DNA from: an uncultured Aeromonadales bacterium
GTDB taxonomy: Bacteria > Pseudomonadota > Gammaproteobacteria > Enterobacterales > Succinivibrionaceae
Direction of reading: 5' to 3'
DNA: 49,223 nt
NCBI GenBank assembly: GCA_902782145.1
Contig: CACZLZ010000018.1
Coordinates: forward strand, 1 to 49,223
Within the stretch, counting starts at the first letter, position 1, and each line of letters opens with the position of its first letter. This document shows positions 33,850 to 41,390 of this stretch, in pieces. The notes beneath the pieces are model-generated. The model made no database searches and had not been told where the DNA came from. It worked only from the letters and a program-made list of their open reading frames with translations. The translations under genes were made by a program, and so were the position numbers.

Positions 33850-34159
33850 CCTTTCCTCCATAACAAACCTCCTGGCATATCCTGCTTATCTGCTTTCACC
33901 ATCACACGACTTCAAGTACTGACACTGTCCGTACACTTACTCTTTTCGGACCATACCTCGGCTCCTTTCAAGCTCTTTCTCCCAACATCTTTCTGCAGCG
34001 CAACCAGTAGCATGACAGCACCCTGCTGAAATGTTTGAAAAGCGGCACCGCCGCACCATTCCCCGTCTGGCGCTGTGATAAGATCCTGATCATGGCAACT
34101 GCCGGTGCCGGCCGGCCCGGCAGTTCTCACCAGAGATCTGTTCACACGTAGGCTTCCCC
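33850..34159. other. Gap between tRNA and the protease gene
   Basis: No gene seen. Pyrimidine-rich sequence follows the tRNA without a clear terminator hairpin. A promoter candidate lies at 34076-34084. Confidence 0.4.
34076..34084 (+). promoter_or_regulatory. Extended -10 candidate for the protease gene
   Basis: TGATAAGAT gives TGn plus TAAGAT, 75 bases before the ATG at 34160. No good -35 is visible. Confidence 0.35.
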
Positions 34160-36421
34160 ATGAATATCCTCACCAAGGCTTTCACCGTCCTGATGCTGCT
34201 GATAGCGGCGTCCCTGTTCTCAACCGCCCAGGCAAAGCAGTCCGTTCCCTGGGTGATCTACTTCTATCTGGTAGGTTCCGATCTGGAATCCTCATCCCTG
34301 GAAGACGGAGGCGGTAGCGCCACCCGGGATCTGCTGGAAATTGCCGAGTCCACGGCGGGCAGCAACGTGAAGTTCCTGGTACTAACCGGAGGCGCCGGCC
34401 AATGGCACAACGATGTGGTGTCTTCCAAGAAAAACCAGATGTTTGAGGTAACCGGTGGTGATCTCAAACTGCTCAAGGAGTGGCCGCAGGCCAACATGGG
34501 TGACTCCTCCACCCTGGCAAGGTTCCTTAAAACCGGAGAGTCTCTTTATCAGCCCGAGCACCGCATGATCATTTTCTGGGATCATGGCGGCGGGCCCACC
34601 GGCGGCGTAGGATATGACGAGAATTTCAATAGCGACTTCCTGAAGCTCAGTGAGATCACAGCCGCCTTCAAAAACGTCTACAGCCAGAATAGCACCCCAT
34701 TTGAGATCATCGGCTTCGACGCCTGCCTCATGGGTTCCATGAGCAGCGCTTACCATATGCTTGGCTGGGGACATGTGATGATCGCCTCAGAGGAATCCGA
34801 GCCCTCGCTTGGCTGGAACTACACCAAATGGCTGAACGCCCTGGAAAAAAAGCCTCAGATGAGCCTCAGGGAACTTTCCAAGAACATAGTTGACACCTAT
34901 GTGGAAGCCTGTGATGAAAACGACTCCGGTGGAGCGGTCACCCTCTCCGCAGTAAATCTGGACGCCTTCCCGGAGCTGGCGATTGCCTACAATGAATTCG
35001 GTGTAGGTGTGCTAGACGCCGTTTCCGAGGATGAAGACTATGTTACCCAAATAGAGAGGGCTGCCAACAAAGTACAAAACTTCGGCCTCAAAAACAAAGA
35101 CGAAGGACAGTATTCCGACGTGGTAGACCTTGGAGCCATGGTGAACGGGATCTCCTTCTTTGCCTCGGATGAAGCCAAGACCTTGGAGAAGGCTCTGAAG
35201 AAATTCGTGGTTTACAACCGCACCGGACCATACATTACCGGCACCGGCGTGTCCGTCTACTATCCGGTGGGCAAGGGTCGTGACAACTTCAACTTTGTGA
35301 CCAGCAACGGTCTCAACACACCCATGAACCTGATCTACGGCCTTCAGCTTAATACCCTGAACGAAAAAGGGTTCAGCAATATGGCTGACAACATAGAAAA
35401 GGTGGACAACTACCTGCGTAAAATGCAGGAAATGACATCCCCCTACGCAGCCACCTATGTGGACAACTACACCAGTACCGCAACTGCCCCCCGCCACCAG
35501 GAGGATGAGGTCTCATCAGGCCGGCAAAGCTCCGGCTCACTGATGGCCAGCATAACCCAGAACGCCTCCCAGATGACTACCTCCAGCGCCAGCAGTCAGA
35601 ACACCTCCAAAGACAACATAGCCAAGCTGGAGGACATAGCCATTTCCTTTGACAAGGACAACAACGCCTTTGTGGACATTCCCAAGGACATCATGAAGTC
35701 CATATCCCAGGTAGAAATGGTGATGCTGCTCTATGAGTTCCCCAGCGAGGAAATGAAGGACGGCATCCTCATCACCCTGGGTTCTGACGTACAGCGGGAA
35801 ATCGACTGGGAAAATGGCCGGATCACCGATTCGGTCAACGGCAAATGGGCTGCCATGGATGGTCATCCTCTTCCTATAACCGTAGCCAATGAATCGGATG
35901 ACTACGTCACCTATGACTGCCATGTGAAGATCAACGGCATACTCCACAATATGACCATTGTCTTCAACTACGAAACCCAGAAGTACAGCATTCTGGGCAT
36001 TGCCCGGCTCAATGAAAACGGAGTGCCGGACCGCAACAGCCGGAAACTCAAGCCCGGTGACAAGATCACCACGGTTTTCGGCGTCCAAACACTCACCGGG
36101 GACGACGAGGAGGTCAATGCCGACATCGACACCTTTGAGTACACCAAAGACACCAAGATCGAGGACACCGATCTGGGCGAGTCCAATGTGCTTTACGCCT
36201 TCACCTTCAGTGATGCCTATGGCAACAGTTCCCAGTCAGAGATTGTTGCCCTGACCATCGATGATCAGAATGAACTGTCAGTGGAAAAATTCTCCGACAT
36301 CATCAAGAAGTATGAGGAAAACGGCGGTGCGTCAGACAGTAATGACGATGGCGACGCCGGAGATGACGACGATGATGAGGAGAAGGAAAACGATGAAGAC
36401 GAAGGAGATGATGAGGAATGA
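34160..36421 (+). CDS. Secreted clostripain-family (C11) cysteine peptidase
   Basis: A 753-residue protein with a signal peptide (residues 1-25, ending STAQA). The peptidase core has the catalytic His142 in FWDHGGG and Cys189 in GFDACLMG, at the spacing expected for family C11 of clan CD. AEESEPSLGWNY then forms part of the substrate pocket. Relatives cut after Arg or Lys. A Ser/Thr/Gln-rich linker at about 440-490 leads to a C-terminal beta-rich domain (about 490-710) and a very acidic tail of Asp and Glu. The tail could bind calcium or aid export. No cell-wall anchor is seen. The gene lacks GGATCC sites, unlike most of the window. Confidence 0.88.
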   Translation: MNILTKAFTVLMLLIAASLFSTAQAKQSVPWVIYFYLVGSDLESSSLEDGGGSATRDLLEIAESTAGSNVKFLVLTGGAGQWHNDVVSSKKNQMFEVTGGDLKLLKEWPQANMGDSSTLARFLKTGESLYQPEHRMIIFWDHGGGPTGGVGYDENFNSDFLKLSEITAAFKNVYSQNSTPFEIIGFDACLMGSMSSAYHMLGWGHVMIASEESEPSLGWNYTKWLNALEKKPQMSLRELSKNIVDTYVEACDENDSGGAVTLSAVNLDAFPELAIAYNEFGVGVLDAVSEDEDYVTQIERAANKVQNFGLKNKDEGQYSDVVDLGAMVNGISFFASDEAKTLEKALKKFVVYNRTGPYITGTGVSVYYPVGKGRDNFNFVTSNGLNTPMNLIYGLQLNTLNEKGFSNMADNIEKVDNYLRKMQEMTSPYAATYVDNYTSTATAPRHQEDEVSSGRQSSGSLMASITQNASQMTTSSASSQNTSKDNIAKLEDIAISFDKDNNAFVDIPKDIMKSISQVEMVMLLYEFPSEEMKDGILITLGSDVQREIDWENGRITDSVNGKWAAMDGHPLPITVANESDDYVTYDCHVKINGILHNMTIVFNYETQKYSILGIARLNENGVPDRNSRKLKPGDKITTVFGVQTLTGDDEEVNADIDTFEYTKDTKIEDTDLGESNVLYAFTFSDAYGNSSQSEIVALTIDDQNELSVEKFSDIIKKYEENGGASDSNDDGDAGDDDDDEEKENDEDEGDDEE

Positions 36422-36526
36422 TCAGCCGACACGAACTGCAGTCAAATCAAGTCGCAGGCCCGGCCAAGAAATCAAAGCAGTCCAGCCAAACATGACCAAC
36501 AGCTGCCAGAAACTGGAGACAGCACC

Positions 36527-36829
36527 ATGAATGATACGAGTGGCAGTATTGAGGATCTGATTGGCTTAGTACTGATTGTGGGCACCGGTTTGGTACTGGG
36601 ACTGGCATTAGTCAACGGATTGAATGCCGGCAAACCCAAGGGTGAACTGCGCCCCCTTTACGATGCCCATGGCAATCCCGTGCTCAACAGCGGCGGAGAA
36701 CATCTTTACGCTGATGAAACCGGTAAACTGTTCACTGAAAGCCAGGCACTCAGGCATCAGCGGGAAAGTGATCAGCCCGGCTGCCTCAGCATGCTCCTGT
36801 TTCTCTGGATCTTCGATCTGTTCCGGTGA
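36527..36829 (+). CDS. Small membrane protein of unknown function
   Basis: A 100-residue protein. Residues 9-30 form one hydrophobic helix (LIGLVLIVGTGLVLGLALVNG). A polar middle (LRPLYDAHGNPVLNSGGEH) follows, and the last 15 residues are hydrophobic again (LSMLLFLWIFDLF). GGAG lies eight bases before the ATG. It lies 105 bases after the peptidase gene on the same strand and could be co-transcribed. No family recognised. Confidence 0.6.
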   Translation: MNDTSGSIEDLIGLVLIVGTGLVLGLALVNGLNAGKPKGELRPLYDAHGNPVLNSGGEHLYADETGKLFTESQALRHQRESDQPGCLSMLLFLWIFDLFR

Positions 36830-36876
36830 TCGTCACATGCTGATTTACGCAAAACTGCCAATTACAAGGAGCAACC

Positions 36877-37176
36877 ATGCAAATTAAAAAAGGTTTAGGA
36901 TGGATGGCCTGTTATGACGAAGACAAAGGCATATACACAGCCCGAACCTCGTGGAGGGGAGACGCATCCTACTATGAGATAGACGCCGAAATATTCAACC
37001 GTCTTGATACTCCGGAGATGGAAAACGAAGATCCAGACGATCTGATAAAAACCGGGCGGATCCTTTACAGCAAGAGCGACTCTCCGATCGGTCCGGCAAC
37101 CGAAACCGTCTATGACGACAATTTTGCCGAACTGTGCTCCTGGGCTGAGATCCGCCGCTGCAATGATCAAAACTGA
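36877..37176 (+). CDS. Small acidic cytoplasmic protein of unknown function
   Basis: A 99-residue protein whose ATG follows AAGGAG at a good distance, which is the main support. It is rich in Asp, Glu, Trp and Tyr, has no signal peptide, and begins MQIKKGLGWMACYDEDKGIY. The start, with aromatic residues and strand-like pattern, could be a small beta protein. No known family recognised. It follows the previous small gene by 47 bases. Confidence 0.65.
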   Translation: MQIKKGLGWMACYDEDKGIYTARTSWRGDASYYEIDAEIFNRLDTPEMENEDPDDLIKTGRILYSKSDSPIGPATETVYDDNFAELCSWAEIRRCNDQN

Positions 37177-37268
37177 CGGTGAGCCTCATCCTGCGCCGAA
37201 TAAAATGAGCACTTTTAGCGGCATAAAATCATCGGCCCCACAACGAATACTGAACGGGGCAACAGAAC

Positions 37269-37685
37269 TCAGAGCAGTTTCCGCCCGATGTAGAACAGCA
37301 GCAGTTCCGGATCCTCTCCCTGGGAAATGGCATACTCGCGGACAGTGCTGAGAACCTGCTGCCTGGGGCAGCCCATGCGCCTCAGGCGGTTTATCTCCCG
37401 GATCAGGGGATTGTAGAACTGTTCCGGATACCGCAACCCGCGCCAGTTGGGAAAGGCGACTTCAAAGCGGAGAGCCGGCGGAAACGATCCTGACTGGAGC
37501 GCTGACGAAAGGGCACAGATCTCTGCGGGCTCGGAATAGCCCCAGACTGAGGTCACAGGATAATAACGGCAGATCTCTGTATCCCGGGGGATAAGGGAAA
37601 GGATCTCCAGCACCAGGAGACGGAGTTCCGGAGGAGGTGCAAAGGACGCCACATCACCGGGAACCAGGATCATGGATCCCATCAT
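37269..37685 (-). CDS. Hypothetical protein, 138 residues
   Basis: The protein reads as a folded cytoplasmic protein: hydrophobic strands and helices alternate, for example LRLLVLEILSLIPRDTEI and EQFYNPLIREINRLRRMG. It contains no signal peptide or metal motif. Starts at 37685 or 37673 are both possible, each with GGATCC just upstream and no strong ribosome site. It is convergent with the gene at 36877 and is the last gene of the minus-strand series that includes the thr operon. Function unknown. Confidence 0.6.
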   Translation of the reverse strand: MMGSMILVPGDVASFAPPPELRLLVLEILSLIPRDTEICRYYPVTSVWGYSEPAEICALSSALQSGSFPPALRFEVAFPNWRGLRYPEQFYNPLIREINRLRRMGCPRQQVLSTVREYAISQGEDPELLLFYIGRKLL

Positions 37686-37915
37686 GGATCCAAGAAACAG
37701 CGGCTTCCAGAGAGCCGGAGCAGATGACGAGACAGCCAGAAAGTTCAGCTTTGCCTGCAGATGCCGCCCCGCGATACGGAAAGGAAGATCAAGGGGAAAA
37801 CCCGCCGCCCGGAGAAGATGATTGGCAGGAAGGACGTGGCAGATACCGGATCCGGCGCGGAAACTGCCGGCCCCCTCCAGATAAGTCCGGGAGGGAATGA
37901 CGGGAGCCGCCCCGC

Positions 37916-38170
37916 TCAGCGTCCTTCCTCAATGGCCTTAAGACATGCCTTTGCCAGCTGATCGGCGCAGGAAGTGCCTTTGTTGCGGCAGGTGTTGCCG
38001 GAGCACTTGTCCGCAATATCCTGCAAAGTCCAGCCCTCCAGGAGCTTGGAGATCATCTTAAGGTTGCCGTGACAGCCGCCGGTGAATACCAGGTTCCGTA
38101 CCCGGCCATCTTCCAGATCAAAGTCCACCTGCTTGGCGCAGCAGATCTCAAGGGGATAACTGCAATGCAT
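37916..38170 (-). CDS. TSCPD-domain protein (TIGR03905-like)
   Basis: The ATG at 38170 follows GGAGGGAACAGAC and gives 84 residues, the usual size of this family. The sequence runs in the family order: an N-terminal Cys pair (EICCAKQV), VFTGGCHGNL, ISKLLEGW, CSGNTCRNKGTSCADQLAKA. The Cys residues probably bind metal. The family name motif TSCPD appears as TSCAD. The role is not known; members occur across anaerobic bacteria. The frame continues upstream to 38257, but that part has no ribosome site. Confidence 0.85.
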   Translation of the reverse strand: MHCSYPLEICCAKQVDFDLEDGRVRNLVFTGGCHGNLKMISKLLEGWTLQDIADKCSGNTCRNKGTSCADQLAKACLKAIEEGR

Positions 38171-38260
38171 GTCTGTTCCCTCCACCACTCTAACAACACC
38201 GTAAACAACACCGTACCGGCGGCAATCACCGCCGGATCTTCCCGGCAAGCCAGTCACCGA

Positions 38261-38527
38261 TCAGGAAGCGCTCCGCCTCAGCTTCTCTGCCCGCTCCAGT
38301 TCAGCCGGATCCGTGACCTTCTCCGCCTTCTTCAGGATCTCAGCCCGGTTGTCCCTCACATACTGCTCCACGGTGCCCTCAATGGCAGCCCGGCAGAGAT
38401 CCCCATACCGGCTTTCACCGCCGCAGTCAAGACACCGGAACACCTCGTCCGCTGTGAAGCGCACATTCCTGCCTGCCAGATCGAAATGCTCCGATCCGCA
38501 GTGCAGACACTTAAGAGCCGTCTGCAT
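38261..38527 (-). CDS. Small zinc-ribbon protein
   Basis: The ATG at 38527 follows GGAGAAGAACG and gives 88 residues. Two Cys pairs (CLHC at 7-10 and CLDC near 33-36) form a zinc ribbon. The rest is charged and helical (VEQYVRDNRAEILKKAEKV). Its first 17 bases overlap the end of the crr gene, so translation is probably coupled. The role is unknown; such proteins may bind nucleic acid or other proteins. Confidence 0.75.
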   Translation of the reverse strand: MQTALKCLHCGSEHFDLAGRNVRFTADEVFRCLDCGGESRYGDLCRAAIEGTVEQYVRDNRAEILKKAEKVTDPAELERAEKLRRSAS

Positions 38528-39056
38528 CGTTCTTCTCCGTGAGCTGCACACTGATGATGACGGTAAAGCCCGCTGTGGCCCGGCCTTCAAACAGGTAAAC
38601 CTTGGAGATCCTGAGATCTCCGGATCCTGAGATCACCACCGGAGTGATGGTGCTTTTGGCATTGGCCTCCAGATAGGGGAGATCCAGTTCTATCAGAGGA
38701 GTGCCGGCGGTAACCTTCTCACCGCTCTCCACCAGACGCTTGAAACCGGCGCCGGAAAGTTCCACGGTGTCGATGCCGAAATGCACCAGGATCTCAAGAC
38801 CGTTTTCCGCCTTGACTGTGAAGCAGTGGTTGGACTCAAAGAACTTCACCACACCGTCCAGGGGGGCATGGATCGTCTTGCCTGAAGGCTTGATGGCCAC
38901 CCCGTCCCCGGCCAGCTTCTCGGAAAAGACCACATCAGGGACATCCTCCAGGGGAATGACATCACCGGTCAGGGGGGCCAGGATCTTCACCCCGCGCCCG
39001 TCCAGCCTCTGTCCGCCCATAAGCTTCTTGAATGAACTGATAATGCCTAGTCCCAT
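38511..39056 (-). CDS. crr: PTS glucose-specific enzyme IIA (Crr)
   Basis: A 181-residue protein. EDVPDVVFSEKLAGDGVAI and LEILVHFGIDTVEL are near-identical to E. coli IIA-Glc. The two active-site His residues are His77 (SNHCF) and His92 (VHFG); His92 accepts phosphate from HPr and passes it to sugar-specific IIB. In gammaproteobacteria this protein also regulates sugar permeases and adenylate cyclase. The C-terminus diverges and is about ten residues longer than in E. coli. ptsH and ptsI are not next to it; thrC lies 66 bases upstream and the zinc-ribbon gene overlaps downstream. Confidence 0.93.
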   Translation of the reverse strand: MGLGIISSFKKLMGGQRLDGRGVKILAPLTGDVIPLEDVPDVVFSEKLAGDGVAIKPSGKTIHAPLDGVVKFFESNHCFTVKAENGLEILVHFGIDTVELSGAGFKRLVESGEKVTAGTPLIELDLPYLEANAKSTITPVVISGSGDLRISKVYLFEGRATAGFTVIISVQLTEKNDADGS

Positions 39057-39122
39057 GTTCGGTCTCCCGTGTCCTGCGTCCTTGTACCCCCAGTGACAGC
39101 CCGGTGCCGGGCCGGAAAGTCC

Positions 39123-40397
39123 TCAGTCCTGCCGGAGCAGGTATTTCCTGAGCAGCTCCCAGGAGGGATCAAAATTGTCTGACAGCACCTTCATGTCCGC
39201 CCGGTCGGCAAGGGCGGGAGGAAGCGGCAGATCCATGTCCAGGATCCGGTCAACGCTCTCCTTGAACTTGGCCGGAGCCGCAGTGCACAGGAAAATACCC
39301 GTCTCGTCAGGTGCCAGGGTGTCGCTGAGCACCGACCAGGCGATGGAGCCGTGGGGCTCACTGATGTAACCCAGCTTCTTGAGCTTCCGCATGGCCTCCT
39401 CAGTGCCTGCATCATCCACCGCACCGGAGGTGAGATCCGAGAGATTCCAGTTCATCACCCGGAACAGTTCCTCAACCCGGGGCCAGTTGTTGGGACGGCT
39501 CACGTCCATGGCATTGGAAAGGGTGGGAATGGTGTCCCGGGGCTCCCATCTGCCGGAGGCCAGATAACGGGGAACCGTGTCGTTGGCATTGGTGGCAATG
39601 ACAAAGCGGCTCACGGGAAGTCCGCAGGCCTTGGCCAGAAGACCGGCGGTAACGTCGCCGAAATTCCCCGAAGGCACAGAGAAGACCACCTTGGAGCGGC
39701 GATCCTCAGGTAGCTGGGCATAGGCCTCAAAGTAGTAGCAGATCTGGGCCAGCAAGCGGCTGATGTTGATGGAGTTGGCGGAGTTAAGACCCACAGCCTT
39801 TTTCAGCTCCTCATCATCAAAGGCCCGCTTCACCAGGGCCTGGCAGTCGTCAAAGGTGCCGTTCACCGCCACAGTGCGGATATTGCCCCCCAGGGTGCAG
39901 AACAGTTTCTCCTGGAGGTTGGAGATCTTGCCCTTGGGATAGAGGATCACCACATCAATGCCCTCCACACCGTAGAAGGCGTGGGCAACGGCGGCGCCGG
40001 TGTCACCGGAGGTGGCGGTAAGGATGGTTATGTGCTCCCCGCCGGAGACCGCCTGCAGGGCCTGAGCCATAAACCGCCCGCCAAAGTCCTTGAAGGCCAG
40101 TGTCGGACCGTGGAAAAGCTCCAGGGCATACACATCGTCAGTCACCTTGGCCAGGGGAGCGGGAAAGGTGAAGGCGCGCTTCAGCACACCATCCAGATCC
40201 GGCAGTTCGTCCCCCAGGAAGTTCCTGAGGATCTTGCTGCTGCGGGTCACCAGATCATCCCGAAGCAGGGCGTCAATATCCTCCAGAGGGCGGATCTCAG
40301 AGGGGAAGAACAGTCCCTGCCCCCTTCCCAGCCCCCGGCGCACTGCCTGGGCAAAGTTCACCTTCTCTGAGGGATCCTTGATGTTGTATAACTGCAT
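39123..40397 (-). CDS. thrC: Threonine synthase
   Basis: The ATG at 40397 follows AGGTGTGAAA and gives 424 residues, the size of the gammaproteobacterial enzyme; a GTG two codons earlier is possible. MQLYNIKDPSEKV matches the family start. The pyridoxal phosphate Lys lies in GPTLAFKDFGG, and TATSGDTG with FSVPSGNFGD contact the cofactor phosphate. It converts O-phospho-homoserine to threonine, the last step of the operon pathway. The gene follows thrB after 38 bases. Confidence 0.97.
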   Translation of the reverse strand: MQLYNIKDPSEKVNFAQAVRRGLGRGQGLFFPSEIRPLEDIDALLRDDLVTRSSKILRNFLGDELPDLDGVLKRAFTFPAPLAKVTDDVYALELFHGPTLAFKDFGGRFMAQALQAVSGGEHITILTATSGDTGAAVAHAFYGVEGIDVVILYPKGKISNLQEKLFCTLGGNIRTVAVNGTFDDCQALVKRAFDDEELKKAVGLNSANSINISRLLAQICYYFEAYAQLPEDRRSKVVFSVPSGNFGDVTAGLLAKACGLPVSRFVIATNANDTVPRYLASGRWEPRDTIPTLSNAMDVSRPNNWPRVEELFRVMNWNLSDLTSGAVDDAGTEEAMRKLKKLGYISEPHGSIAWSVLSDTLAPDETGIFLCTAAPAKFKESVDRILDMDLPLPPALADRADMKVLSDNFDPSWELLRKYLLRQD

Positions 40398-40435
40398 TTT
40401 CACACCTGACTAAAAATGTTCAATCTCTAACTTGT

Positions 40436-41389
40436 TCACTGGACTTCTTCAACCCGGGCTCCGGTGCCGTCAATCCGGCAGATATGGCTGAAACCGTTCT
40501 CGTTGCTGATGAAGTTGCTCCTGAGCCAGCGGTCAACCTGCTCCGCAGTGCCCTGATCCGGGGTCACCGCAAACACGCTGGGTCCGGATCCGGAAATGCC
40601 GAAAGCCAGGGCACCCAGCCTGAGGCTGGCCTCCCGGGCCCGGTCAAAACCGGGAATAAGGCTGCGCCGGTAGGGCTCCGCCAGCACATCCCTGAGCACG
40701 GCTGACGCCAGCCGGCGGTTGCCGCTGAAGCTGGCATGGACAAACAGCGCCACCTGCCGGCCGAAGTCGATGCAGGTATGGCGATCATAGGAGTCTGGCA
40801 GGATCTTCCGAGCCTCGGCGGTGGAGACGCAGATCCCCGGATAGCAGGACACCCAGAACCATTCCCGGAAATGGGGGACGGTCACGCTGATGGTGCCGCA
40901 TTCCTCCGCCATCAGCTGGATCCCTCCCAGATAGCAGGGCGCCACGTTGTCATAATGAATGGAGCCGGAGATCCGGCCCTCCTCCTTGCCCATGAGGCGC
41001 AGCAGCTCATCCTGGGACAAGGGACTGCCATGGAAGGCGTTCAGGGCCGCCAGGGCGGCCACAATGGAGCAGGCCGAGGATCCCAGGCCTGAGCCCACGG
41101 GAAGACGCTTGTCCAGGATCATGGTGAGATCCCGGGGAGAGACGCCCTTCCGGGCAATCTCCTGGCAGAAATCCTCCCAGGCGGTGGTGACAATATTCTG
41201 CCGGGGATCCTGGGGAAGCTTGGAAGCAAAGGGCCCCTGGCAGATCAGTTCAAAGGACGAGGAGCCCTCCCGGACCGTGACAAAGTCCCCCAGGGGAGAG
41301 CCGTCCACCGGGGCAAAAGCCGCCCCCAGAATGTCAAAACCGACACTGATGTTGCCGGCAGAAGCCGGAGCATAAGCCCTAACTGCCAT
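40436..41389 (-). CDS. thrB: Homoserine kinase
   Basis: A 317-residue GHMP-family kinase. The phosphate-binding loop is PVGSGLGSSACS, and the start AVRAYAPASAGNISVGFD is typical. The C-terminal GISGSGPSVFAV forms motif 3. It phosphorylates homoserine with ATP. The ATG at 41389 is one base from the thrA stop, with GGAGG of the thrA end as its ribosome site, so translation is coupled. Confidence 0.97.
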   Translation of the reverse strand: MAVRAYAPASAGNISVGFDILGAAFAPVDGSPLGDFVTVREGSSSFELICQGPFASKLPQDPRQNIVTTAWEDFCQEIARKGVSPRDLTMILDKRLPVGSGLGSSACSIVAALAALNAFHGSPLSQDELLRLMGKEEGRISGSIHYDNVAPCYLGGIQLMAEECGTISVTVPHFREWFWVSCYPGICVSTAEARKILPDSYDRHTCIDFGRQVALFVHASFSGNRRLASAVLRDVLAEPYRRSLIPGFDRAREASLRLGALAFGISGSGPSVFAVTPDQGTAEQVDRWLRSNFISNENGFSHICRIDGTGARVEEVQ

Positions 41390-41390
41390 T

